The position numbers and the translations under genes were made by a program. A model generated the notes under the pieces. That model was not told the DNA's origin, did not search any database, and saw only the letters and a list, made by a program, of their open reading frames with translations. Of a DNA stretch of 36,402 bases, positions 15,422 to 22,986 are shown piece after piece. Origin of the DNA: Curvibacter sp. (lineage in GTDB: Bacteria; Pseudomonadota; Gammaproteobacteria; Burkholderiales; Burkholderiaceae_C); NCBI GenBank assembly GCA_020248905.1, contig JADCGR010000035.1, positions 1 through 36,402 on the forward strand. The letters run 5' to 3'. How positions within the stretch are numbered: position 1 is the first letter of the stretch; each line of letters begins with the position of its first letter.

Positions 15422-16292
15422 GCGTCTGCCCGAGAAAAACACCTTGGCCCGCATTATCGGCGCGCTGCTGCTGGCATTGCTGGCGGGCTGCAGCGCGGTG
15501 AAGACGGGCTACAACAACGCGCCCAGCCTGCTGTACTGGTGGCTCGACGGCTACGTCGACTTCAATGACGCGCAGACGGGCCTCTTGCGGCAGAGCCTTG
15601 AAGAACTGCAGGCCTGGCATCGCCGCGAGGAGCTGCCGGTCTATGCCAGCCAGCTGCGCGAGGTCCAGCTGCTCGCGGCCGGGCCGGTCACGCCCGCGCA
15701 GGTCTGCCCGCAGTTCGAGCGCGCGCGCGGCCACCTCACGCGGGCCAGTCTGCAAGCCGCCGAAGGCTTGGCACGCCTGGCGCCGACGCTCCAGCCCGAG
15801 CAGCTGCGCCACCTGGCTCGCCAGTTCGAGAAGCACAACAAGACCTGGCGCGAGGATTGGCTGGTCGGCTCCCCCGACGAGTTGCTGGAGCGCCGGCTCA
15901 ACCGCACGGCCGATCGCTACAGCGATTTCTACGGCCGGCTCAGTGACGCACAGCTGGGCCTGTTGCGCCAGCGGCTGTCGGAATCGGGCTTTGACGCGCG
16001 GCTCGCCTGGCGCGAGCGACTGCGACGCCAGCAGGACCTGCTGGCTGCGCTGCAGCAGCACCGCGGCGCCGATCGCCCCGCCCACGTCAAGGCGGAGATG
16101 CTCGCCCTGGTGCAGCGCAGCCTCGAACCCCCGGATCTCGCGGCTCGCCAGCAGCTTGAGCAGGTGTTGCAACACGGCTGCCAGACGCTGGTGCTGCTGC
16201 ACAACAGCGCCAGCGCCGAGCAACGCCGCCGCCTGGCCGGCAGGCTGCGCGGCTACGAGGCGGACGTGCAGGCCCTGATGGCCCCGAGGTGA
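15420..16292 (+). CDS. DUF6279 family lipoprotein
   Basis: 290 residues with a type II signal peptide whose lipobox LLAGC puts the lipid on C24. The segment after it, KTGYNNAPSLLYWWLDGYVDF, matches the conserved opening of DUF6279 proteins; the rest is helical, rich in Leu, Arg and Gln. Function unknown; an outer-membrane lipoprotein anchored on the periplasmic side is likely. The ATG at 15420 overlaps the glmU start (CATG at 15419-15422), so promoters for each gene must lie within the other. No good ribosome site is visible. Confidence 0.88.
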   Translation: MRLPEKNTLARIIGALLLALLAGCSAVKTGYNNAPSLLYWWLDGYVDFNDAQTGLLRQSLEELQAWHRREELPVYASQLREVQLLAAGPVTPAQVCPQFERARGHLTRASLQAAEGLARLAPTLQPEQLRHLARQFEKHNKTWREDWLVGSPDELLERRLNRTADRYSDFYGRLSDAQLGLLRQRLSESGFDARLAWRERLRRQQDLLAALQQHRGADRPAHVKAEMLALVQRSLEPPDLAARQQLEQVLQHGCQTLVLLHNSASAEQRRRLAGRLRGYEADVQALMAPR

Positions 16293-16329
16293 GGGCCAAA
16301 CACCCTCTTGCCTCTCGGAATCTGCTGTG

Positions 16330-16364
16330 CAAAATAGAAAGCCCGGTGGGTTTCCCCACCGGGC
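16330..16364 (-). terminator. Rho-independent terminator of the tracrRNA
   Basis: A perfect 10-bp GC-rich stem (16341-16350 with 16355-16364, GCCCGGTGGG on the plus strand) and a 4-base loop, followed on the minus strand by TTTCTATTTT. It is oriented to end leftward transcription, the direction of the tracrRNA-like gene. On the plus strand there is no T-tract. Confidence 0.85.
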
Positions 16365-16427
16365 GGGTACGAATCTTTCGATTCTTATTGCAGCAACGGC
16401 TCTCACCCCAGAAAACAGCCGACAAGG
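16330..16427 (-). ncRNA. tracrRNA-like gene of type II-C CRISPR
   Basis: Read leftward, the sequence has the order expected of a type II-C tracrRNA. The anti-repeat includes GGGGTGAGAG (complement of 16400-16409), an internal bulge CCGTT, then GCTGCAATAAG ending near 16384, very like the Neisseria-type GCTACAATAAG as I remember it. A nexus-like hairpin GAATC-GAAA-GATTC lies at 16371-16384, and the final GC-rich hairpin and T-rich tail follow at 16364-16330. The anti-repeat pairs with the lone repeat at 19212-19246: 8 pairs including 2 wobbles, a bulge, then 9 uninterrupted Watson-Crick pairs. The 5' end is uncertain; the upstream sequence is now Cas9-like, so the native promoter may be lost. 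Confidence 0.8.
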
Positions 16428-16702
16428 GCGAATCCCTGAATCTGCAGCGGCGCAACGCCAGACTTTTGCGACGACGGCTGTACCGCCGCGCGTGGCGGCT
16501 GACCAAGCTCGCGCGCCTGCTACGCCGAGAGGGCCTGATCCAGGATACGATTTTTTTCAGATCGCAACCTTCTATCACCGACACAAGCTGGGCGCTCCGA
16601 AGAGCGGGGCTGGACCGCCTGCTAACACGGACCGAATGGGCGCGAGTGCTTTATCACCTTTGTAAGCATCGGGGTTTCCACTGGTCCAGAAAGGCCGAGT
16701 AG
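16418..16702 (+). pseudogene. cas9: Truncated cas9 fragment (type II-C)
   Basis: The in-frame translation from 16418 begins ADKGESLNL, continues with the arginine-rich bridge helix (RRNARLLRRRLYRRAWRLTK) and LLRREGL, then SWALRRAGLDRLLTRTEW and VLYHLCKHRGFHWSRKAE. This order matches residues about 45-150 of type II-C Cas9, including the diagnostic KHRGF. The RuvC-I start (LGLDIG-type) is absent upstream, where the tracrRNA-like sequence lies antisense. A TAG at 16700-16702 stops the frame; a few more codons (PKAEGDEKK) still look Cas9-like, and then similarity is lost at an A7 run. The open frame nominally starts with GTG at 16289, but its first 43 codons are antisense tracrRNA. No nuclease domain remains, so it cannot be an active Cas9. 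Confidence 0.83.
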
Positions 16703-17051
16703 CCCAAAGCCGAAGGCGACGAAAAAAAGCGTAGGTCACCAGGCAGCGCAGGACGATCATCGCAGCCAACGTCGCTTCGTTGCGACGTACCGCAGCCGCC
16801 AACCTGCGCTTCGGCGGCACGCCGGTGTTGTCGGACACCGCCTGCAGTGACACCAGCGGACGATCACGTTCGGCTGCGTTGGACCTCCGTGCCGTGGCCA
16901 TGATGTTCTGGTGACTGCGATCCGCTGCGGTGCGGGTGTTGTCGCACCGCGCCGCGCTGCCGCCGGCGTACTTCCCGACCGCTCGACATCCGGTAGTAAG
17001 ATCGCGCCGCTGCATACCTCATCCTTTTACGCCGCAGAAACCTAGCCGAAA
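16703..17051. other. Non-coding stretch after the cas9 fragment
   Basis: No convincing gene. The first 35 bases may still be cas9 remnant. Two hairpins occur, at 16823-16840 (6-bp stem) and 16927-16950 (8-bp stem). Both contain GGTGTTGTCG, 111 bases apart. Frames on both strands are arginine-rich and look like chance. Confidence 0.45.
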
Positions 17052-18137
17052 GTGACAAGCACCGATGTCAATCTGCGTCCGCCTCGCACGCCACAGGCGC
17101 GCGGCGCGAATGCGGGCGGGATCGTTCGCTATCTGGCTGTCGTCGGCGTGGCGTTTCTGGCGCTCTTGATGATGCTGGAAACCGATGTGGGCTTCGCCGC
17201 CCCGCCGGCCGCCCGTCTGTTGTTCTGGGTACTCCAGATTGCCTCAGGCTTGATCACTCTGCAGGCGGCGCTGTATCTGCTGACTCGGCGCCTGGGCGCA
17301 AGCCGGCTGCCCAGCTGGTTTCTTGTGCTGTTTTCGGGAGTGCTAGGGGCCGTCGTGCTCGCGCCGATTTACTGGTTGATCGGTGAAGGGCTGATGCAGG
17401 GCTGGTTTGGCTACCCGGCCCGTCCCGACGAGAGTGGCGATGATCCGCTGGGCTTCTTGTCGGACATCCCGATCCTCAAGGAATACCTAGAGATCGTCGG
17501 CCCAGTAACGGCATCGTGGGCGCTGATCTGTTTGTCGCGTCTGCACTGGCTGGTGCCTCCGCTGTTGCGCGCGCCAGTCGACTCCCAAGTGCAGGAGCCG
17601 CGTCGCGCGCCTGCGACATCGCAGGAAGGGGTGCGCTCGGCGGAGTCGACCTCCCAGCCTGCGCCGCCAGTTCCCGGCCAGCCTCCCGACGCCAGTGACG
17701 CGGACGACGCTTTACCTGTCGCATCCGACAATCTCGGACCGCCCGGTGCTGCGGCGAGTATTTTCCCGCCGCGTGGATCGTGGCGCGATCGCCTCCCGTT
17801 GGAACTCGGCTCGGACGTCATCGCGGTCGCCTCGGAACTTCAGTACCTGCGGGTCTGGACGCCGCGCGGCTGCGCGCTGATTCTCGGCGCCCTCGCGGAT
17901 GTCGAGTCCGAGGGCGCTGACAGCGGTCTGCGGGTTCACCGGTCATGGTGGGTTTGCCGCGAACATGTCGTCAGCGTACGGCGCACTGCGGCAGGGACAG
18001 TGTGCGTGATGAGCGACGGTCGCAAGGTGCCCGTCAGCCGCCGCCGAAGCGCCGAGGTACTTGCGCGCTTCGGCGACGGTGCCCAGTTTCGCGTCGAAAG
18101 GCGGTCAGAAACTGTAGCGCACACCAACCTGAACTGA
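17052..18137 (+). CDS. Membrane-anchored LytTR DNA-binding regulator
   Basis: 361 residues from a GTG start. Four predicted membrane helices (about 26-44, 55-77, 88-113 and 151-170) are followed by a Pro/Ala-rich linker (180-250) and a C-terminal LytTR domain (about 258-350: PLELGSDVIAVASELQYLRV, RVHRSWWV, VSDGRKVPVSRR-type core). LytTR domains bind direct-repeat promoter sites. A membrane-bound version without a receiver domain suggests direct sensing at the membrane. No ribosome site is obvious, and the next in-frame ATG lies inside the first helix. Its last 33 bases overlap the convergent barrel-protein gene. Its position inside the CRISPR relic suggests insertion or a deletion junction. 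Confidence 0.85.
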   Translation: MTSTDVNLRPPRTPQARGANAGGIVRYLAVVGVAFLALLMMLETDVGFAAPPAARLLFWVLQIASGLITLQAALYLLTRRLGASRLPSWFLVLFSGVLGAVVLAPIYWLIGEGLMQGWFGYPARPDESGDDPLGFLSDIPILKEYLEIVGPVTASWALICLSRLHWLVPPLLRAPVDSQVQEPRRAPATSQEGVRSAESTSQPAPPVPGQPPDASDADDALPVASDNLGPPGAAASIFPPRGSWRDRLPLELGSDVIAVASELQYLRVWTPRGCALILGALADVESEGADSGLRVHRSWWVCREHVVSVRRTAAGTVCVMSDGRKVPVSRRRSAEVLARFGDGAQFRVERRSETVAHTNLN

Positions 18138-18782
18138 GACCGGGTTGTACTTCAGCGGACCGATGGTGCCGCCGGAGTTGCCGGCCTCGTTGTCCAGGTT
18201 AACCGAGCCCACATGCAGCCAGCGCGCATCGGCGGTCAGTCGCCACTGGGGCGTGATCGCGTATTCCGTGCCGGCAATCAGCTGGTAGGCGAACTTGTTG
18301 GTGGAATAGCTGCGCTCGCCCCCCCCTGCGCTGGGCTTCAGATCGATATCGATCTCCTGCACCCAGCCGATGCCGGCACCCAGATACGGTGTCCACGCGC
18401 CGCCGGAGGGGAAACGTCGCAAACCGTTTATCAGAAGGGTGTTGGATGCATAGTCGCCATCGCTGGCGATGGTGGCGCCGCCGCTTTTCAGGCTTTTGAG
18501 AGAGTGGCGGCGGTAATTCCACTCGACTTCTGCGGCCCAGCCGTTGCCGTAACGGTAGCCGAAGTCGCCACCAAAGCCCCAGCCATTGCCAAACTCGGCT
18601 CGAAGGCCGGTGCCAGCGCCGCTTGCGCCTGACTCGGTCAGGTCCGAGGACGAGATCCGGCTGGACTGCCCGTAAATCGTTGCGTAAAAACCTTTGGGCT
18701 CAGCCTGTGCAAGCGCCGAAGCGGGCACGAGGCCGACGCACAGCAGGGGGCCAAGCAGTCGAGAAAGGGCACGCTTTAACAT
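18105..18782 (-). CDS. Outer-membrane beta-barrel protein
   Basis: 225 residues. The signal peptide (about 1-25, ending ASALA) is followed by alternating strands with Gly and aromatic residues (GNGWGFGGDFGYRYGNGWAA, YLGAGIGWV, LIAGTEYAITPQWRL) and the C-terminal Phe of VGVRYSF, the outer-membrane insertion signal. It fits the small 8-stranded OmpW/OmpA-like barrel families. GGAG stands 10 bases before the ATG. Function is not visible; it may be a target of the convergent LytTR regulator. Confidence 0.88.
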   Translation of the reverse strand: MLKRALSRLLGPLLCVGLVPASALAQAEPKGFYATIYGQSSRISSSDLTESGASGAGTGLRAEFGNGWGFGGDFGYRYGNGWAAEVEWNYRRHSLKSLKSGGATIASDGDYASNTLLINGLRRFPSGGAWTPYLGAGIGWVQEIDIDLKPSAGGGERSYSTNKFAYQLIAGTEYAITPQWRLTADARWLHVGSVNLDNEAGNSGGTIGPLKYNPVSVQVGVRYSF

Positions 18783-19211
18783 AAGTGAGATTCTCCAAAA
18801 AACATGTCAATAAAACAGGACGAATGCCAGTCGGAAGTACGACGGCGCATGAATCTTATGGGGCATGGGAAGGCTCATCAATCTTCGGTGAATCAGCGGT
18901 AGCCGCCTTGAACGAGCGGTTGCCCAGCCCGGTACACGCAAGCCCGTTGTCGCACCAGCGGTCTTCCGGCTACATGGGCGGCCGGGGTACAGCCAGCAGA
19001 AGCCGTGCGCAAGCGGGCGGGGTTTTCCCCAGTCTTGGCATGGGCCGGTGCCATCGGCTGACGCAGGCCCAACGTCTCACGCGAGCGCAACATCGGCAGG
19101 CGGTGGATCGTTCGAGGGTGCGCGCAAGCCAGTGCGCAATCGTCGGGAAAACGCGCGGATGGCCGCCGGGCATGCGTCCGATTCGACGCACACTCTTGCA
19201 ATGCGTGACTG
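18783..19211. other. Long intergenic region, no gene supported
   Basis: Upstream of the barrel gene. Open frames on both strands exist but have random-looking composition and no ribosome sites. No further copies of the CRISPR repeat were found here, so if an array existed only one repeat remains, next to this region. Confidence 0.45.
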
Positions 19212-19246
19212 GTTGTAGCGATACGGGTGAGAGAGGGAGCTACAAC
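19212..19246 (-). CRISPR. Solitary type II-C CRISPR repeat
   Basis: A 35-base unit (36 with 19211) whose ends are perfect inverted repeats: GTTGTAGC at 19212-19219 and GCTACAAC at 19239-19246. Read on the minus strand it opens GTTGTAGCTCCCT and continues CTCTCACCC, closely resembling the 36-base Neisseria-type II-C repeat, which opens GTTGTAGCTCCCTTTCTCA. Bases 1-8 and 14-22 pair with the anti-repeat of the tracrRNA-like gene at 16384-16427. No second repeat is seen one spacer away on either side, so this is a terminal or leftover repeat, not an array. Confidence 0.75.
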
Positions 19247-19273
19247 GCGGAAAAGCGCTAGCTTTGCAAAAGA

Positions 19274-20293
19274 TCAGCCCTGCAGCGCAGCCCACATCTC
19301 CTTGTCACGCTCGGCTGTCCAGATGCGGGGGTGCTTGATGCCGCTGGCCTCGTCGTAGGCCCGGCTCACATCAAAGGGCAGGCAGTGCTCGTAGATGAAA
19401 ACGTGGCCGAAAATGGGGTCCATGGCTTTGCGGGTGTGCGCCATGGCGGCCTTGAGGTCCATGCCCTGGGCCACCGCCTCCTGCCCGGCCTTGTAGAGGG
19501 TCTGAACCCAGCGCTGGGTGTAGTCCAGCGCCTTGTTGACATTGACGCTGCCCTTCATGGCCTCGCCGCGGCCGGGCACCAGAGCCTCGGCCCGCAGCGC
19601 GCGCAGGGCCTCCAGTGTGGCCGGCCATTCGGCCAGCTGGGCGTCACCCGTGTAGACGCCAGCCTCGTACTCGACCAGATCCCCCGAGTACAGCACCTTT
19701 TCCTCCTCGACCCAGGCGATGGTGTCGCCACGGGTATGCCCGGGCCCCGGGCTCCAGATCTGCACGACCACGCCACCAAGGTTGATGCTGAGCTTGCCCG
19801 GCACCTCGCCCTGGGTTTGCCCGTTGGCGCCAGTGACCTGGCGCGTGGGGTCGCCCCCGCCGATGACCAGGGTGGGCCAGGTCAGGCCGGGTACGGTCTC
19901 GGCGTTGCGGAACAGACGCGGGAACCGCTCCATCTCGCTTTTCATGTCCTGCGCGCCGCGCTCCCTGATGAGTTCCAGCGTGCCCTGGCTGGCGATGATC
20001 TCGGTGGCGCCTTGCGCAGCGTAGGCATAGGCCCCCAGCACGCGTACCGCGTGGTAGTGCGTGAGCAGCACGTACTTGATGGGCAGGTCGCTGACGGTGC
20101 GGATCTTGCGGATCAGATCCTGCGCCATGGCGGGTGTGGCCGTGGCGTCGCTGACCATGATGAAGCGATCGCCGATGATGACGCCCGAGTTCGGATCGCC
20201 CTCGGTGGTGTAAGCCCAGCAATGCGGGCTGAGTTGCTCGAAGGTGGTTTTCTTGTCGGCCAGATCGGCTTGCGAGGCAAAGGCTTTGCTCAT
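19274..20293 (-). CDS. MBL-fold hydrolase with altered metal motif
   Basis: 339 residues with the metallo-beta-lactamase fold. The first metal motif reads THYHAVRVLG (78-87): the HxH pair (H79, H81) is kept, but the following Asp-His of HxHxDH is replaced by V83-R84. Later ligands look intact: GPGHTRGD (H186) and YSGDLVEYE (D205). A C-terminal helical part with YEHCLPFDV follows. AAGGAG precedes the ATG at 20293. A subfamily with the THYHAVR sequence does exist among proteobacterial MBL proteins, as I recall, so the change is probably a family trait and not damage. Substrate unknown; one metal site may be lost or rebuilt. Confidence 0.85.
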   Translation of the reverse strand: MSKAFASQADLADKKTTFEQLSPHCWAYTTEGDPNSGVIIGDRFIMVSDATATPAMAQDLIRKIRTVSDLPIKYVLLTHYHAVRVLGAYAYAAQGATEIIASQGTLELIRERGAQDMKSEMERFPRLFRNAETVPGLTWPTLVIGGGDPTRQVTGANGQTQGEVPGKLSINLGGVVVQIWSPGPGHTRGDTIAWVEEEKVLYSGDLVEYEAGVYTGDAQLAEWPATLEALRALRAEALVPGRGEAMKGSVNVNKALDYTQRWVQTLYKAGQEAVAQGMDLKAAMAHTRKAMDPIFGHVFIYEHCLPFDVSRAYDEASGIKHPRIWTAERDKEMWAALQG

Positions 20294-20362
20294 TGGGTCT
20301 CCTTGAAAATGCCGGGTCGGCAGGCAGGGCGGGCAGACACCGCAGCAGGTACGGCCGCCCGA

Positions 20363-20962
20363 TCACACCGGCCAGACCACGCCGTTGTCGTTGAGGATAG
20401 CCTCCAGCGGCACATCGTGCGGCTCGGGCTCGAAATCGTCGAGATAGCCCTGGGTATAGCCCAGGCCCACTGTGAAAGGTTTGGGCTGCAGGGTAGCGAG
20501 GGTACGGTCGTAGAAGCCGCCGCCATAGCCCAGGCGGTAGCCACCGGGGCCATAGCCCACGCAGGGCACAAAGAGCAGCGTGGGAACGATGACCTCGGTG
20601 TCCTTGGGCTTGGGGATGCCATAGGCATCTTCCTCCATGGGGCAGCCAGGATACCAGGCATGAAAGGTGAGGGTCTTGTGTACCTTGTCGATCACAGGCA
20701 GGCCGATGCGGCGCGGCTGCGGGTTGTCCAGCAATTCGCCATCTTCCTTCCAGCGGTGCAGCGCCGGCAGGGGATCGAATTCGCCCTTGATGGGCCAGTA
20801 GGCACCGATCACCAGGTCCGAACGCCCCACGAGCCAGATGCGCATGACCTGTTGCAAAAGCGCCGCACGCTGTAGGCGGTCGGGCAGGTTCAGGCGTTCA
20901 GAAATCAGCCGCTGGCGCAGGTTTTTCTTCTCTTGCGCCCTTTTTGCCTCTGGAGTGTCCAT
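20363..20962 (-). CDS. ygfA: 5-formyltetrahydrofolate cyclo-ligase
   Basis: 199 residues, normal length for the family. It converts 5-formyl-THF to 5,10-methenyl-THF with ATP. Visible are the N-terminal KKNLRQRLISER, the substrate loop GEFDPLPAL, and the signature segment VPCVGYGPGGYRLGYGGGFYDR with its phosphate-binding glycines. I start it at the ATG at 20962; the open frame continues upstream but antisense to the Slt gene. Only 9 bases separate this start codon from the divergent Slt start at 20972. Confidence 0.94.
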   Translation of the reverse strand: MDTPEAKRAQEKKNLRQRLISERLNLPDRLQRAALLQQVMRIWLVGRSDLVIGAYWPIKGEFDPLPALHRWKEDGELLDNPQPRRIGLPVIDKVHKTLTFHAWYPGCPMEEDAYGIPKPKDTEVIVPTLLFVPCVGYGPGGYRLGYGGGFYDRTLATLQPKPFTVGLGYTQGYLDDFEPEPHDVPLEAILNDNGVVWPV

Positions 20963-20971
20963 AATTTCGCC

Positions 20972-22966
20972 ATGCGTTTTCAAGCCATTCTGACATCGTT
21001 CTGTCTGGGCCTGTGTCTCGCCCTCCCCGTTGCGGCCGGGCCGCCCAAGGCGAAGACCAAACCCGATCAGGATGCCTTGATCGTCGACATGGCAGAAGCC
21101 TACAAGAAGACGGACAGCCGCCGGCTGTCCGCGATGCTGCCGCAGGCGCAGGGACACCGGCTCGAACCGTGGGCCGCCTACTGGGAACTCAGCGCCCGGC
21201 TCGATGATGCCAAGCCTGCCGAGATTGAGGCCTTCCTCGCGCGCTACGCGGGCACCTACCAGGAAGACCGACTGCGCAACGACTGGCTGCTGCTGCTGGG
21301 CAAGCGCAAGGACTGGGGCCGTTTCATGGCCGAGCACGCGCGCTTTCGCATGAACGACGACCCCGAAGTGCGCTGCCATGCCCTGCACGCCGCCTACGCC
21401 ACGCAGGGCGAGGACGTGGCCGCGCAGGTGCAGGAACTCTGGCTGGCGCAGCGTGAGGCCGATGAGGGTTGTTCCGCCGCAGCCGAGCGCCTGATCCGAG
21501 ACGACAAGCTCGACGCCATGGTGGCCTGGCGGCGCGCGCGCCTCGGTTTCGAGTTCGACAAGCCTCGCATCGCCCAGCAGGCGGTCGGCCTGCTGAGCGC
21601 CGATTGGGCCACCGGGCTTAGCAGCCTCTACGCCAACCCTAAGCGTTACCTCGACGAAAAGCTCACGGCGTTTCGGCCCAAGACGCGCGAATGGGTGACC
21701 CTGGCCATCATCCGCCTGGCGTCCGGCGACCCTGAAGCCGCCGCCGAGGAGCTCAACAAGCTGCGCTGGCGCGCCCAGCTCACGCAGGAGGAACGCGCCT
21801 GGGTGTGGGGCGTGATCGGCAAGCGCGCCGCACGCACCCTGTCAGACAAGGCCCTGGGTTATTACGCGCAGGGCGAAGACCGCCACATGCACAGCGACCA
21901 TCTGACCTGGAGGGTGCGCGCTGCGTTGCGCGCCGGGGACTGGCAGCAGGTCTACGACGGCATTGCTGCGCTGGGTGAATCGCAGCTGCGCGACCCAACC
22001 TGGATCTACTGGCGCGCCCGTGCCCTGATGGCGCTGCAGGCTCCGAATGCGGAACCGCGCGTGCGCACCCTGCTGCAGTCCATCGCCTCGCCGCGCGGCT
22101 TCTATGAGCAGCTGGCGCTGGAAGAACTGGGCCAGCGCATCAGCGTGCCAGCAGCGCCAGCAGCGCTGAACGATGAAGAACTGCAGGCCGCGCGCGACAA
22201 CGCCGGGCTGCAGCGCGCGCTGCACGCCATCCGCCTGGGCCTGCGGACCGAGGGGGTGCGCGAGTGGAACTACAGCACCAACCTGCACCAGCGCGGTGGC
22301 ATGTCCGACCGCGAGTTGCTGGCCGCTGCGGCCATCGCCTGCGAACAGCAGATCTGGGATCGCTGCATCAATGCCAGCGAGCGCACGCGCTCGGTCATGG
22401 ACTACGCCCAGCGCTTCCCCTTGCCCTTCCGCCGGGAAGTTCAGCAGCGTGCGGAGCTCACCGGCCTGGAGACCGCCTTTGTGTATGGCCTGATCCGGCA
22501 GGAAAGCCGCTTCATCCTGGAGGCCAGATCCGGTGTGGGCGCGGCCGGCCTCATGCAGGTCATGCCCGCCACCGCGCGCTGGACCGCGCGCAAGATCGGG
22601 ATGAAGGACTTCAAGCCCCGCCAGATCACCGAGCGCGACACCAACATCGCCATCGGTACCGGCTACCTCAAGGTGGTGATGGATGCCTTTGATGGCTCCA
22701 TGCCCCTGGCTGCGGCCGCCTACAACGCAGGCCCGAGCCGATCCAGGCTCTGGCGCGGCCAGGCCGGCGCACCGGTGCTGGAGGCCGCGATCTGGGCCGA
22801 GAACATCCCCTTCGGGGAGACACGCGACTACGTGAAAAAGGTACTGGCCAACACCGTTAACTACGCGGCGGTGATCACGGGCGAACCACAGTCGCTCAAG
22901 GCGCGGCTCGGCTTTGTGGGCCCGCCGGGCGCGGATAAGCCCGAGCCGACCGAAGAAATTCCGTAA
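20972..22966 (+). CDS. slt: Soluble lytic murein transglycosylase
   Basis: 664 residues. A signal peptide (about 1-22) is followed by a long alpha-superhelical region of TPR-like repeats (about 30-470) and a C-terminal goose-lysozyme-like SLT domain. Catalytic Glu is E511 in GLIRQESRF, followed by GVGAAGLMQVMPATAR and AAAAYNAGPSR. It cleaves peptidoglycan in the periplasm, leaving 1,6-anhydromuropeptides. The ATG at 20972 begins the signal peptide; an in-frame start at 20933 would put 13 non-signal residues in front. The NDUFA9-like gene follows by 20 bases. Confidence 0.95.
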   Translation: MRFQAILTSFCLGLCLALPVAAGPPKAKTKPDQDALIVDMAEAYKKTDSRRLSAMLPQAQGHRLEPWAAYWELSARLDDAKPAEIEAFLARYAGTYQEDRLRNDWLLLLGKRKDWGRFMAEHARFRMNDDPEVRCHALHAAYATQGEDVAAQVQELWLAQREADEGCSAAAERLIRDDKLDAMVAWRRARLGFEFDKPRIAQQAVGLLSADWATGLSSLYANPKRYLDEKLTAFRPKTREWVTLAIIRLASGDPEAAAEELNKLRWRAQLTQEERAWVWGVIGKRAARTLSDKALGYYAQGEDRHMHSDHLTWRVRAALRAGDWQQVYDGIAALGESQLRDPTWIYWRARALMALQAPNAEPRVRTLLQSIASPRGFYEQLALEELGQRISVPAAPAALNDEELQAARDNAGLQRALHAIRLGLRTEGVREWNYSTNLHQRGGMSDRELLAAAAIACEQQIWDRCINASERTRSVMDYAQRFPLPFRREVQQRAELTGLETAFVYGLIRQESRFILEARSGVGAAGLMQVMPATARWTARKIGMKDFKPRQITERDTNIAIGTGYLKVVMDAFDGSMPLAAAAYNAGPSRSRLWRGQAGAPVLEAAIWAENIPFGETRDYVKKVLANTVNYAAVITGEPQSLKARLGFVGPPGADKPEPTEEIP

Positions 22967-22986
22967 ATCCATAGGGGAGTTCCTGC

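Noticed and set aside
16823-16950. Two hairpins sharing GGTGTTGTCG, considered as decayed CRISPR repeats.
   Set aside because: They lack the CTCTCACCC core and GTTGTAGC ends of the real repeat, and their spacing (111 bases) does not fit an array.
16575-17015. A 146-residue leftward frame opposite the cas9 fragment.
   Set aside because: Composition is arginine/alanine-rich and random; the opposite strand matches Cas9 instead.
18785-19261. A 158-residue rightward frame in the region before the lone repeat.
   Set aside because: No ribosome site, no recognisable motif, and it runs through the CRISPR repeat.
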